Shown here in pieces: positions 42,352 through 52,217 of a DNA stretch of 64,000 bases. Position numbers and translations under genes: made by a program. The DNA lies in NCBI RefSeq assembly GCF_022662015.1, contig NZ_JAKMCM010000001.1, positions 558,001 to 622,000 of the forward strand. The letters run 5' to 3'. Under the pieces are notes generated by a model. That model made no database searches. It had not been told where the DNA came from and saw only the letters and a program-made list of their open reading frames with translations. Every line of letters begins with the position of its first letter. Position 1 is the stretch's first letter. This DNA is from Aestuariivivens sediminicola. GTDB taxonomy: Bacteria > Bacteroidota > Bacteroidia > Flavobacteriales > Flavobacteriaceae.

Positions 42352-43779
42352 CTACTGTAGGTTTGCACTTAATTCATAAATATACTCATATACGGGACTA
42401 TAGATCCCCAACACTAAAATACCAATCACTGCGATCAACAGACCGAGCCTCATATAAATTTTGTTTTCAAAATAAGGTATCGCATTATTACTTTTTCTTA
42501 AAAACATTGCGCGTACCACCAATAAATAATAGTACAATGAAATAGTAACGTTAAACACTGCCAAAAACACTAAAAAATAATATCCTTCACTCGCGGCGGC
42601 AGTAAATAAAAAGAACTTTCCAAAAAAGCCTGCAACAGGCGGTATCCCTGCTAAGGAAAATAATGCAAGCATCATGATCAAACTTAAGTTGGGGTTCGTT
42701 CTGTAAAGTCCTTCATAGTCGCCCATAAGTTCCTTACCTGTTTGAAGTGATATGGCTTGTACGACACCAAAAGCTGCCAAATTTGAGAAAATATAAATTA
42801 AGACGAAATACATAACTGTAGCAGCTCCCAACTGATTTCCTATCATTAATCCTAAAAGAATAAATCCTGCCTGGGCAATTGAAGAGTAGGCTAAAAATCG
42901 TTTCATGTTTTGTTGTCTAAGGGCAAACAGATTGCCCAAGAACATGGTTGCAACTGCAATACCATAGAGCAATTTATCCCAAATTTCCATTAAGGGCTTA
43001 AAGACAGTAAATAATAAAATCATCAAAATAAACACAGCTGCTCCTTTTGATATGACCGATAAATACGACGCTATTGCTATTGGGGCACCTTCATATACAT
43101 CGGCCGTCCAAAAATGAAATGGCACTAAGGATATCTTAAAAGCAAGACCGGCTATAAATAATACAAATCCTAAAAGGGTTAAATTATTCGCTCCAACAGT
43201 TAGAATGATATCATTGAAATAAATGGAACCACTTGTGGCATACAAAAATGAAATTCCCATAAGAGCCGTTCCTGAGGCCATCGCTGCAGAAAGTATCAGT
43301 TTAATTCCTGACTCACTTGAAATCCTTTTGGTGGTCTCATAGGCCGCCAAAGCTGCCACGGGAAGCGTTGATAATTCCAATCCGAGATAAAACATTAAAA
43401 AATCTCCGGAAGAAATCATAAAGTACATTCCTAAAAGAGAAGAAAACAGAAGGATGAAAAATTCCGTTCCCCTACTATTCTTCATTATTTTTTCCTTTAC
43501 CCAATCTCCAGATTGCAATAACAAAATTAAAACACCAATATTCAGAATGTTTTTAAACAATTCAATCATGGCATTCGTATGGAACATCCCCCCGAACAAT
43601 CGCCCCTCTTCCAGATTAAGAAACCCTATGGCTGTATGCAGGCCAAATAAAAAGATAGATAAATGAATCACCGCATCTTTTTTAGCCTGTGAAATAAAAA
43701 TCTCACCAACTATCAGCAGTAAAATAACTACTAAAAGTATGACCTCGAATCGCATTAATAAAATGTTACTTAAATCCAT
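42352..43779 (-). CDS. nuoN: NADH-quinone oxidoreductase-type complex I subunit N
   Basis: A 475-residue protein with about 14 membrane helices, one of three antiporter-like subunits. FHFWTADVYEGAPIAIAS and the K-G-A-A-V-F helix carry the conserved lysine/glutamate proton path. Known: it contributes to proton pumping. It is the last nuo gene of an operon in the order A-B-C-D-H-I-J-K-L-M-N. Confidence 0.93.
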   Translation of the reverse strand: MDLSNILLMRFEVILLVVILLLIVGEIFISQAKKDAVIHLSIFLFGLHTAIGFLNLEEGRLFGGMFHTNAMIELFKNILNIGVLILLLQSGDWVKEKIMKNSRGTEFFILLFSSLLGMYFMISSGDFLMFYLGLELSTLPVAALAAYETTKRISSESGIKLILSAAMASGTALMGISFLYATSGSIYFNDIILTVGANNLTLLGFVLFIAGLAFKISLVPFHFWTADVYEGAPIAIASYLSVISKGAAVFILMILLFTVFKPLMEIWDKLLYGIAVATMFLGNLFALRQQNMKRFLAYSSIAQAGFILLGLMIGNQLGAATVMYFVLIYIFSNLAAFGVVQAISLQTGKELMGDYEGLYRTNPNLSLIMMLALFSLAGIPPVAGFFGKFFLFTAAASEGYYFLVFLAVFNVTISLYYYLLVVRAMFLRKSNNAIPYFENKIYMRLGLLIAVIGILVLGIYSPVYEYIYELSANLQ

Positions 43780-43800
43780 TTTTGGTTATATTCATTGTTC

Positions 43801-45288
43801 CTATAATAATCCTTGTATAAAAGGCTGTAAACTTTCCAAAATCATATCACTAATCCAAAGTGGTGCGACACCTATACCAACTATGGGGAGAAGCAATAAC
43901 AGTATGCCCAATTTTTCGAACCACGTGACCTTATTCAATTTCAAAAAAGACTCATTTCTCACCGGGCCCATGAGCATTATCCCAACCACTCTTAAAATAT
44001 ATACCGCTGTAATAACAATTACCGTTACCGATAGAATTGTAGCAATTCTAATGAATAAACTCTCATCCTGAAATGCGCCAACGAATATGTTCATTTCAGC
44101 AACAAATCCACTAAAACCGGGAAGACCAAGAGAAGCCAGTCCTGCGATGACATATATTGTTGAAATAAATGGTATTACTTTTAGTAATCCTCCAAGCTCG
44201 GTTATATTTCTTGTGTGCGTTCTTTCATAAATCATTCCTATTAAAGCAAAAAATAGTGCCGTCATAAATCCATGCGATAACGATTGAATTATGGCACCGT
44301 TCCATGCTGTTTTATTTAACATTAGGAGCGCAAAAAGCACAAGTCCCAAATGGCTTACTGAAGAATACGCATTGATATACTTCAAATCTGTTTGCTTTAT
44401 CGCACTAAAAGCACCATACACAACTCCAATAACAGAAAGGATAATAAAAATCCAAGACCATTCTTTAGCACCTTCAGGTAACAGATACATGGCTACTCTA
44501 AATACACCATAACCACCTAATTTCATCAGCACACCTGCATGTAACATTGATACGGCCGTAGGAGCAGATGCATGTCCATCGGGCGACCAGGTATGGAAGG
44601 GGAACAATGCACCAATTACGGCAAAGCCCACAAAGGTAAGCGGGAAAAATAAGCGTTGGGCTTCAATCGGTATATTGGCCTTTGCTATTTCCAAAATATT
44701 AAAGCTCAGAACGCCTCCATCCGCTCCAGAATTAAAATAAATACCTAAAATCCCTATTAATAAAACCGCTGAAGCTCCCATTAACATCAAGGTTAATTTC
44801 ATAGCTGAAAACTCCCTCGGTCCAGAACCCCAAATACCGATCAACAAATACATGGGGATAACTGCAACTTCAAAAAACACAAACATGGTAAACAGGTCCA
44901 GGGATATAAAGAACCCGTAAACACCGATTGAGAGTACAATCAAAGAGATAAAAAATTCCTTTGGTAAATCGAATATTTTCCATGATATAAAAACACCTGC
45001 CAGGACAACAATGGAAGTTAGCAATAACAAGGCAACAGAAATACCATCCACCCCAATGCTATAATGGATATTAAAGGGTTGAAACCAAACCACATCCTTG
45101 GTAAAAACCATGATGTCATCGCTCACAGCCCGCTCTTTTAAATAGGCGAATACGAGATTAATAGCCATGCCCAGCTGCAATAAGCTGCCCGACATTGCTA
45201 TAATTCGAGCCTGCCTTAAATTTTTACTGAATAACAATGCTACAATGGTAGCTACTGGAACAATAATAAAAAGTGATAGAATATCCAT
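43801..45288 (-). CDS. nuoM: Complex I subunit M
   Basis: A 495-residue antiporter-like subunit with about 14 membrane helices. WSPDGHASAPTAVSMLHAG is the NuoM signature, with the conserved Lys in the following helix (V-L-M-K-L-G-G-Y). Known: proton pumping in the membrane arm. It lies 12 bases downstream of nuoL and 21 before nuoN. Confidence 0.93.
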   Translation of the reverse strand: MDILSLFIIVPVATIVALLFSKNLRQARIIAMSGSLLQLGMAINLVFAYLKERAVSDDIMVFTKDVVWFQPFNIHYSIGVDGISVALLLLTSIVVLAGVFISWKIFDLPKEFFISLIVLSIGVYGFFISLDLFTMFVFFEVAVIPMYLLIGIWGSGPREFSAMKLTLMLMGASAVLLIGILGIYFNSGADGGVLSFNILEIAKANIPIEAQRLFFPLTFVGFAVIGALFPFHTWSPDGHASAPTAVSMLHAGVLMKLGGYGVFRVAMYLLPEGAKEWSWIFIILSVIGVVYGAFSAIKQTDLKYINAYSSVSHLGLVLFALLMLNKTAWNGAIIQSLSHGFMTALFFALIGMIYERTHTRNITELGGLLKVIPFISTIYVIAGLASLGLPGFSGFVAEMNIFVGAFQDESLFIRIATILSVTVIVITAVYILRVVGIMLMGPVRNESFLKLNKVTWFEKLGILLLLLPIVGIGVAPLWISDMILESLQPFIQGLL

Positions 45289-45300
45289 ATTAAATTGTTA

Positions 45301-47217
45301 TCATGTCCATAAATAAATAAAAATCAAACCAATGATCACAGCACCTCCTATAAAGGCAAAGGCATAATCTTGCACTCTTCCGGATTGTAAGCCTTTAATT
45401 TTTCTTGATGTCGCCACCGTTGTATTACCTATACCAACCATGGTGCCATCAACATACTTTCGGTCAAATTTTGCAAAGGGTTCAGAGACCCTCTTAAAGA
45501 ATATTTTTTTTGCAATGAACATATAAATCTCATCAAAATAAAACTTATTACTGGTCCATTTATAAAGCATACCAAACCTGTTTGCCCATATATCCCCTAA
45601 TTGATTCTCCTTTTTATAAAAAACCCAGGCTGTCGCAATACCTATCAATCCCACCGCTGATGCAATTGCCGCTAACGGATAATTTAAATGAGCTGTGAAT
45701 CCCATTTTATCCGGGGTCACAAATTCACTAAATGGGATAAAACCTACCGTAATACTTAAAAATGCCAGAACTAATAATGGAAAGGTCATGGATAAGGGAG
45801 ATTCCTTGGGCTTATGATGGTAAAGTCTGTCCTTACCCCAAAATATGCCAAAGTAAATCCTAAACATATAAAAAGCGGTTAGACCGGCAACAAAAACGCC
45901 GATATAATAAATTAACCTATTGTGTTCATAAGCAGCCACCAAAATTTCATCTTTACTCCAAAAACCGGCCAATGGTGGCACCCCGGCAATGGCCAATGCT
46001 GCTATTAAAAAAGTGATATTGGTAATGGGCATATACTTGCGCAACCCTCCCATATCTTTTAAAAAGTTACTGTGTACAGCATGAATTACAGAACCTGCAC
46101 CTAAGAACAGCAAGGCCTTAAACATGGCATGAGTGAACAAATGAAACATGGAAGCCATGTAGCCTACGCCACTATGACCTTCAAATCCAGAAACTCCGAG
46201 ACCTAACATCATATATCCAAGCTGGGACATGGTGGAAAAAGCCAAAACTCGCTTTATATCTGTTTGTGTAATGGCAATTATAGCTGCAAATAATGCCGAG
46301 AAAGCACCCACATAGGCTACTATCTGGAGTACAAACCCATCATCCACAAAATAGTACATAGGAAACAATCTGGCCACTAAAAACACACCGGCGACAACCA
46401 TGGTAGCCGCATGAATCAAAGCCGAAACCGGCGTTGGCCCTTCCATAGCATCCGGCAACCAAATATGTAAGGGAAACATAGCTGACTTTCCTGCACCACC
46501 AATAAAGATCAATATGAGAGCCCAGGTTAGAGCCGACAATCCCATGAAGGAGTAGGATGCCCAATTTAAAATAGCACTTCCTTCAGGGTTATTTAAGGTC
46601 TCAAAATCAAAGGTTCCAGTATAGTAACCAATTATTAGAATACCTATTAAAAATCCAAAGTCGGCAAATCGTGTTACAATGAAGGCTTTTTTGGCGGCTG
46701 CAATAGCTGATGTCTTCGTGTAATAGTAGCCTATCAACAGATAGGATGAAACACCAACCAATTCCCAAAATATATAAATCTGAAATAAATTTGTTGCTAA
46801 AACTAAACCATACATTGAGAATGTAAACAAGGAGAGAAAGGCAAAAAACTTGGTGTAGCCCTCATCTCCATGCATGTACCCCCGACTGTAAATATGGACC
46901 ATAAGAGATACCGTGGAAACAACGACCAGCATCATAACTGAAATAGGGTCGACCAATATACCCATATCGATGTGAAGGGAATCTGTAAAATTCATCCAAA
47001 CTATCTTTTCAGATAAAGTTTGAAAAACACCATCCACTTTTCCAAGCACAAAAAAGTACTCAAATGCTGCATAAAAGGACAACACAGCCGAAACGAGCAA
47101 ACCAAACACACCAACATAACCTGAAACTGAAGGTTTTATCTTTCTATTAAAGATCCCTAGAAGTAAAAAAACAACTAACGGAATAACTGGAATTAATATA
47201 ATATAGCTAATGTTCAT
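45301..47217 (-). CDS. nuoL: Complex I subunit L
   Basis: A 638-residue antiporter-like subunit. PTPVSALIHAATMV and the preceding HIWLPDAMEG are diagnostic. About 14 core helices are followed by a C-terminal amphipathic lateral helix region and a final membrane helix (about 615-636), as in typical NuoL. Known: distal proton pump of complex I. It follows nuoK by 10 bases. Confidence 0.95.
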   Translation of the reverse strand: MNISYIILIPVIPLVVFLLLGIFNRKIKPSVSGYVGVFGLLVSAVLSFYAAFEYFFVLGKVDGVFQTLSEKIVWMNFTDSLHIDMGILVDPISVMMLVVVSTVSLMVHIYSRGYMHGDEGYTKFFAFLSLFTFSMYGLVLATNLFQIYIFWELVGVSSYLLIGYYYTKTSAIAAAKKAFIVTRFADFGFLIGILIIGYYTGTFDFETLNNPEGSAILNWASYSFMGLSALTWALILIFIGGAGKSAMFPLHIWLPDAMEGPTPVSALIHAATMVVAGVFLVARLFPMYYFVDDGFVLQIVAYVGAFSALFAAIIAITQTDIKRVLAFSTMSQLGYMMLGLGVSGFEGHSGVGYMASMFHLFTHAMFKALLFLGAGSVIHAVHSNFLKDMGGLRKYMPITNITFLIAALAIAGVPPLAGFWSKDEILVAAYEHNRLIYYIGVFVAGLTAFYMFRIYFGIFWGKDRLYHHKPKESPLSMTFPLLVLAFLSITVGFIPFSEFVTPDKMGFTAHLNYPLAAIASAVGLIGIATAWVFYKKENQLGDIWANRFGMLYKWTSNKFYFDEIYMFIAKKIFFKRVSEPFAKFDRKYVDGTMVGIGNTTVATSRKIKGLQSGRVQDYAFAFIGGAVIIGLIFIYLWT

Positions 47218-47227
47218 AAGCTCAGTT

Positions 47228-47545
47228 TTAAAACTTCATCACTTCTGTGTCCTTCACTTCCACCGAACTTATTTGCCTGTAAAGGTTTATAATTATAGCC
47301 ACAGCAAGGGCTGTTTCAGCCGCAGCAACCGCAATTATAAAAATGGAAAATAAAGTTCCTTGAAGTATATCGGGATATAAATATTTATTGATTACTACAA
47401 AATTCACCACCGAGGCATTCAAAATCATTTCAACCGATATAAGAATTGAAATAAGGTTCTTTCTGGTGAGAAACCCATATACTCCAATAAAAAACAAAAT
47501 TGTAGTTAGGGTTAAAATATCATAAATACTAATGCCTTCTATCAT
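47228..47545 (-). CDS. nuoK: Complex I subunit K
   Basis: A 105-residue protein with three membrane helices. GFLTRKNLISILISVEMILN contains the conserved Glu in helix 2 and AETALAVAI the Glu in helix 3. Standard length. It overlaps the end of nuoJ by 4 bases. Confidence 0.95.
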   Translation of the reverse strand: MIEGISIYDILTLTTILFFIGVYGFLTRKNLISILISVEMILNASVVNFVVINKYLYPDILQGTLFSIFIIAVAAAETALAVAIIINLYRQISSVEVKDTEVMKF

Positions 47546-48066
47546 GGTAAATCCTTAGTTTTTTCATTTAACTTCTTACCTTTTGCAATAATAATTGCTC
47601 CAATCATGGCTGCTAATAGCAATACACTAATGACTTCAAATGGTAAAATGAACCCTCCATCTTCAACACTTAAAAGTCGCTTACCAATGTCGGAAGTCAA
47701 TGTTGTTGTATGTTCTCCAACAACATCGAACGAATGGGAATAAATAGTCGAAATAAAAACACCTATCCCCAACAAACAAAGTATACCTGTTAGGATCCTT
47801 CTTTTGGGTTTAGCCATTTCTAACTTCAATTCAATATGGTGCACCAGTAGGACAGAAAATATGATCAGAACAATAATACCTCCGGCATACACTGTTAACT
47901 GAATAGCTGCGAGAAAGTTATAGTCAATCAGAAAAAACAGACCGGCAACGCCAACTAAAACAAAAAGTAAATAGATTACAGAGCGAAGCATTTTTCTGCT
48001 ACTTACTGCTGCGATGGCAAATCCAACCATACTCAAGGCCAAAATGTAAAATAGAATGCGTTCCAT
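47542..48066 (-). CDS. nuoJ: Complex I subunit J
   Basis: A 174-residue protein with five membrane helices. The conserved helix 3 motif YAGGIIVLIIFSVLLV is present. Known: it takes part in coupling quinone reduction to proton transfer. It overlaps nuoK by 4 bases and follows nuoI by 6. Confidence 0.93.
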   Translation of the reverse strand: MERILFYILALSMVGFAIAAVSSRKMLRSVIYLLFVLVGVAGLFFLIDYNFLAAIQLTVYAGGIIVLIIFSVLLVHHIELKLEMAKPKRRILTGILCLLGIGVFISTIYSHSFDVVGEHTTTLTSDIGKRLLSVEDGGFILPFEVISVLLLAAMIGAIIIAKGKKLNEKTKDLP

Positions 48067-48072
48067 AAATTT

Positions 48073-48549
48073 CTAGTCTTCTATGCCCGGTCTCAATTTG
48101 GAGCCTGGTTTATTTAATACACGTGTTAATTTCGTTCTATCATAAACTGAGTTTTCAAAGTTTTGTCCCCATTCTATGGCATCTGTTGGACAAACATCAA
48201 TACATAAGCCACACATAGTGCATAGACTCAAATGGTAAACGAACTTATCGATCTTCTTTTTCTTTTTACCTGAATATTCATCTATACCTCTATCCCAAAT
48301 AATCTCGATCGTTCCATTGGGGCATGCAATCTCACACTTCTGACATCCTGTACAGGCGTGTTCGTTATTTTCATCATGGGGCATGATAACTTCTCCTCTA
48401 AACCGTTCAAACATTTTCAGAGTGTCCCTATTATCCGGATATTGTTGGGTAATAGCTCCTTTCCTGGAATTAAGGAAATACTTTCCGGTAACGCTCATCC
48501 CTGTTAATAGGGTTTTAATGCCATGATATATGTTTGAAAAATATCCCAT
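48073..48549 (-). CDS. nuoI: Complex I subunit I, two [4Fe-4S] ferredoxin-like subunit
   Basis: A 158-residue protein with two full [4Fe-4S] motifs: C66, C69, C72, C76 and C110, C113, C116, C120. N-terminal helix-rich segment (Y-H-G-I-K-T-L-L-T-G) docks on the membrane arm. Known: it passes electrons to NuoB. Because NuoE, F and G are missing, NuoI is the likely entry point for electrons from ferredoxin. Confidence 0.94.
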   Translation of the reverse strand: MGYFSNIYHGIKTLLTGMSVTGKYFLNSRKGAITQQYPDNRDTLKMFERFRGEVIMPHDENNEHACTGCQKCEIACPNGTIEIIWDRGIDEYSGKKKKKIDKFVYHLSLCTMCGLCIDVCPTDAIEWGQNFENSVYDRTKLTRVLNKPGSKLRPGIED

Positions 48550-48551
48550 AA

Positions 48552-49616
48552 TTATATTTGAATCGTTAAATTTTGCCAGACTACCCAGGCCATAATGACT
48601 ATATTAACCAAGTTGATAGGCAACAAGTATTTCCACTCTAAAGTCAGCAACTGGTCAACTCGTAACCTGGGAAACGTCCATCTAAACCACATCATTAAAA
48701 AAACCAAAGCAAGGGTTTTTAGGAGAAACCAAAATATCCCCAGCCAAGGCAAAGATTCAGTAATTCCAAATGGTGAAAGCCAGGCTCCGAAAAATACCGT
48801 AGTGGCAATCGCAGCAATTATGAACATGTTAATGAATTCAGCTAAGAAAAAATAGGCGAATTTCATTCCTGAATACTCTGTATGGAAACCTGCCCCCAAC
48901 TCCGATTCAGCTTCAACCATATCAAAAGGCGCCCTGTTGGTTTCTGCTGTTCCGGCTATTATAAATATCATGAAAGCAATGATTGCCGGTATATGACCCT
49001 GAACAATAAGCCATCCGTTTTTTTGAACTTCAACAATTTCCGAAAGCTGTAAAGATCCTGTTAATACTATCATCGTCAATAGCGACAGCCCCACAGAAAG
49101 TTCATAACTAATGGTCTGAACCCCACTTCGCATTGCTCCAATTAAAGAATATTTATTATTACTGGCCCATCCACCAAGCAAAATTCCGATAACACCTATT
49201 GAAGAGATTGCAATTAAAAAGAAAATACCAATGTTAATATCGAAGGCCTGAAAATTTTCAGTGAAGGGAATGAGACCAAGTGCCATTAAGGAAGATATTA
49301 TAACAAAATAGGGCGCCAAATTATATAAGAATTTATCAGCTCTTTCGGTCCCTGTAAGTTCTTTTGATACCAGTTTCAAGGCATCTGCAATGGTCTGTAA
49401 CAACCCTTGATAGCCCACACGGTTAGGTCCGATTCGCAACTGAAACCAAGCAGCTACCCTTCTTTCCATCAATACCAGAAACAATCCTGCTATTGAAAAA
49501 ATTCCCAGATAAATCAATGCTATGATAACCATTTCTAAAATATGAGCCGTTGTTTCGGGCATCATGGTACTTAGCCATTCTCTTAAACTATTGGATATGT
49601 TTAACACCATGTTCAT
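48552..49616 (-). CDS. nuoH: Complex I subunit H
   Basis: A 354-residue membrane protein with eight or nine helices and the family signatures RIGPNRVGYQGLLQ, E-L-T-G-T-E-R-A-D, RAPFDMVEAESELGAGFHTE and FRWTFPRLRVDQL. Known: forms the quinone chamber with NuoB and NuoD. It starts 9 bases after nuoD, which is the place where nuoEFG would lie in a 14-gene operon; there is no remnant of these genes. Confidence 0.95.
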   Translation of the reverse strand: MNMVLNISNSLREWLSTMMPETTAHILEMVIIALIYLGIFSIAGLFLVLMERRVAAWFQLRIGPNRVGYQGLLQTIADALKLVSKELTGTERADKFLYNLAPYFVIISSLMALGLIPFTENFQAFDINIGIFFLIAISSIGVIGILLGGWASNNKYSLIGAMRSGVQTISYELSVGLSLLTMIVLTGSLQLSEIVEVQKNGWLIVQGHIPAIIAFMIFIIAGTAETNRAPFDMVEAESELGAGFHTEYSGMKFAYFFLAEFINMFIIAAIATTVFFGAWLSPFGITESLPWLGIFWFLLKTLALVFLMMWFRWTFPRLRVDQLLTLEWKYLLPINLVNIVIMAWVVWQNLTIQI

Positions 49617-49625
49617 TTCATTTAA

Positions 49626-50747
49626 TTATCTATCAATATCAGGTATGACCAAATCTAATGTGGCCATTGTAGCCACTAAGTCTCCTATTTTACCTCCAAC
49701 GGCTATATGGTTCAATAGGGATAAATTTGAAAATCCCGGAGATCTGAACTTTAACCTGTATGGGTTCTTTGTGCCGGTACTTACAATATAAACACCTAAT
49801 TCGCCCCTTGCCGTTTCGACCTTTTGATAATATTCCCCTTTTGGTAATTTTATGACCGCATTAGTAGCTATGCGGTGTTCTCCTTCCGGTATATTATCTA
49901 TTAACTGTTCCACAATAGAGAGGGATTCCCACATTTCTTGAATGCGCACTTTATAACGTGCGAAGGTATCACCCTCGGTTTGCAGGGATTCATTAAAGGT
50001 TACCCTATCCAAAGCACTGTAAGGGTGATATTTTCTAACATCACAGGAATAACCGGAAGCACGACCAACCGGTCCGGAAGCCCCAAAAGAAATCGCATCC
50101 TCTTTTGAAAGTATGCCAACACCCTTTGTCCTTTTCTGAAAAATGATATTCTCAGTTAAAAGCCTGTCAAATTCAGGAATTTTAGTCTTAAAGTGCGCGA
50201 TAAACGTTTTCACCCTGTTCACAAAATTGGGATGAATGTCCCACATCAGACCCCCCGGGACATTATAGTTCATGGTCAATCTCGCACCACAAGTTTCTTC
50301 AAAAATATCGTTGATCATCTCCCGATCCCTAAACCCATAAAAATAGGTGGTCAAAGCACCAACATCCATACCCATAACGCCCCACCATAAACAATGAGAA
50401 GCAATTCGAGTAAGTTCACCTATAATGGTCCTAATAACTTTAACGCGATCAGGAATCTCCAGTTCAAGCGCCTTTTCAACGGTCAAACAAACGGCCTCAT
50501 TATTGATATGAGATGACAGGTAATCCATTCTATCCGTTAAATGCACGATTTGTTGGTAACTATCGCGTTCACACATTTTTTCGATAGAGCGATGAATATA
50601 TCCCAAATCTGGTTCAACCCTTTTAATAATTTCACCGTCAATAGTCAATAATAGCCGAAGTACTCCATGTGTTGCCGGATGTTGCGGCCCCATGTTAATA
50701 AAGTATTCCTCTGATTTAAAATTATTTATGGTTGTTGATTCTTGCAT
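49626..50747 (-). CDS. nuoD: Complex I subunit D (49-kDa)
   Basis: A 373-residue protein, separate from NuoC. NMGPQHPATHGVLRL at the start supplies the quinone-site His; ELTRIASHCLWWG and the C-terminal KFRSPGFSNL are also family marks. Known: forms the quinone-reducing site with NuoB. It is 4 bases after nuoC. Confidence 0.95.
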   Translation of the reverse strand: MQESTTINNFKSEEYFINMGPQHPATHGVLRLLLTIDGEIIKRVEPDLGYIHRSIEKMCERDSYQQIVHLTDRMDYLSSHINNEAVCLTVEKALELEIPDRVKVIRTIIGELTRIASHCLWWGVMGMDVGALTTYFYGFRDREMINDIFEETCGARLTMNYNVPGGLMWDIHPNFVNRVKTFIAHFKTKIPEFDRLLTENIIFQKRTKGVGILSKEDAISFGASGPVGRASGYSCDVRKYHPYSALDRVTFNESLQTEGDTFARYKVRIQEMWESLSIVEQLIDNIPEGEHRIATNAVIKLPKGEYYQKVETARGELGVYIVSTGTKNPYRLKFRSPGFSNLSLLNHIAVGGKIGDLVATMATLDLVIPDIDR

Positions 50748-50751
50748 ACTG

Positions 50752-51294
50752 TTATTTTATAACCATATTTATTTCATCTACATAATCTTTTCTGAGTGGA
50801 TAGCCATCCCATTCATCTGTAAGAAACAATCGTTTTAGATTAGGATGATTATTAAACCTTATACCAAAAAAATCATAGACTTCTCGTTCATGAAACTCTG
50901 CCGTTTTCCATATATCAGAGACGGAATCGAAACTTGGATGGTCTCGATCTTCCGTTTTAACTTTTACAACCACAATATGTCTGTGTTCAGTAGATTCGAG
51001 ATGATAGACTACTCCTAAAGCCGGTTCCCAATCCATTCCTGTTAAACAGAACAAATAATCGAAATGGGTTTCAGGGTGCGTTTTTAATTTTAGCATGAGC
51101 TCATGTAACAGTGCTTCAGGAACCTGAATATTTAAGAATTCCGAACCTTCCTCCGTAAACTCCAAAGGGTTCTCGATAGGAGATTCCTTGTTGTCGTTAC
51201 TATCAGAATCACCATCTGAATTTTGATGATCCATATCTGCTTTCGCATTTGGAAACCAGCTCGCTATTAATTCTTTTAAGGCTGCATTTGTCAT
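50752..51294 (-). CDS. nuoC: Complex I subunit C (30-kDa)
   Basis: A 180-residue protein. The signature FHEREVYDFFGIRFNNHPNL and WDGYPLRKDY are clear. The N-terminus has an acidic insertion (about residues 20-40: D-S-D-S-N-D-N-K-E) not present in most homologues. Known: structural subunit of the peripheral arm. It is 2 bases downstream of nuoB. Confidence 0.93.
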   Translation of the reverse strand: MTNAALKELIASWFPNAKADMDHQNSDGDSDSNDNKESPIENPLEFTEEGSEFLNIQVPEALLHELMLKLKTHPETHFDYLFCLTGMDWEPALGVVYHLESTEHRHIVVVKVKTEDRDHPSFDSVSDIWKTAEFHEREVYDFFGIRFNNHPNLKRLFLTDEWDGYPLRKDYVDEINMVIK

Positions 51295-51296
51295 AA

Positions 51297-51866
51297 TTAC
51301 TTCTTATATATACCATCGTCAAATCCGTCAATAGGGTCTTTCTTGGATTTCATACTTTCCGCCCTAATTTTATCTTGTAGCATCAGCATTCCCTCAAGAA
51401 GAGCTTCGGGACGCGGAGGGCAACCAGGAACATAAACATCAACAGGAATAACATGGTCTGCTCCCTTAACAACGGAATAGGTGTTATAAAAAAAAGGTCC
51501 ACCTGAGATGGCACAGGCGCCCATAGCTATTACATATCTGGGCTCCGCCATTTGCTCATAAAGTCTTCTTAATACCGGGGCCATTTTATTCACAATCGTA
51601 CCGGCAATTATAATAAGATCTGCCTGCCTGGGACTGGGTCTGGCTACTTCAAAGCCAAATCGGGAATAATCATGTCTTGCCGCTCCAGTCTGCATCATTT
51701 CTATTGCGCAGCAACTGGTACCAAAATACAGGGACCAGAGGGAATTAGCTCTTCCCCAATTGATAATTTTATCAAGTGATGTAACCACAATATTGGCTCC
51801 ATTACCTGCTGGTATAACTTTACCCGGAAAATCTTCCGGTATTTTATATGTATTGTCTACTCCCAT
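51297..51866 (-). CDS. nuoB: Complex I subunit B
   Basis: The start at [15 protein letters not shown] gives 189 residues and places a good AGGAG sequence 8 bases upstream; an ATG seven codons earlier is also possible and would overlap nuoA by 31 bases. Cluster N2 ligands: the adjacent cysteines in [18 protein letters not shown], the Cys in GACAISGG and that in [12 protein letters not shown]. Known: N2 reduces quinone. It overlaps nuoA. Confidence 0.92.
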   Translation of the reverse strand: MGVDNTYKIPEDFPGKVIPAGNGANIVVTSLDKIINWGRANSLWSLYFGTSCCAIEMMQTGAARHDYSRFGFEVARPSPRQADLIIIAGTIVNKMAPVLRRLYEQMAEPRYVIAMGACAISGGPFFYNTYSVVKGADHVIPVDVYVPGCPPRPEALLEGMLMLQDKIRAESMKSKKDPIDGFDDGIYKK

Positions 51867-52207
51867 TTTAACGCTCCTTTTTTCCATGCATAAAGCAATC
51901 CAAGTCCTAATATGAACAAGAATATAAATATTTCAATAAAAGCCAAACCCCCAAAATCACCAAAAACTACTGCCCATGGCACGATGAAGGCCACTTCTAC
52001 ATCAAATATCAAAAATAAAATAGCAAACAGATAATAGCCTACTTTAAACTGAACCCATGTCGGGCCAATAGTCTTCATTCCACTCTCATACGGATCCCTT
52101 TTTTGGGGACTATCTGATTTTGGAGAAACGAGATTAGAAAGAAAGTTTGCACCGGCTACTAAAACAACACCAGCTATAAAGAATACTATTATGGCTTCAG
52201 AACCCAT
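51857..52207 (-). CDS. nuoA: Complex I subunit A
   Basis: A 116-residue protein with three membrane helices. The signatures [11 protein letters not shown] and [20 protein letters not shown] are present, including the conserved Cys-less loop variant E-S-G-M (many homologues have E-C-G). Known: coupling subunit near the quinone chamber. It starts 10 bases downstream of korB. Confidence 0.93.
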   Translation of the reverse strand: MGSEAIIVFFIAGVVLVAGANFLSNLVSPKSDSPQKRDPYESGMKTIGPTWVQFKVGYYLFAILFLIFDVEVAFIVPWAVVFGDFGGLAFIEIFIFLFILGLGLLYAWKKGALKWE

Positions 52208-52217
52208 TGTGATTAAT

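Noticed and set aside
49617-49625. A frameshift or deletion in nuoE, nuoF and nuoG between nuoD and nuoH
   Set aside because: The gap is 9 bases and both flanking genes are complete, so the genes are cleanly absent here rather than broken.
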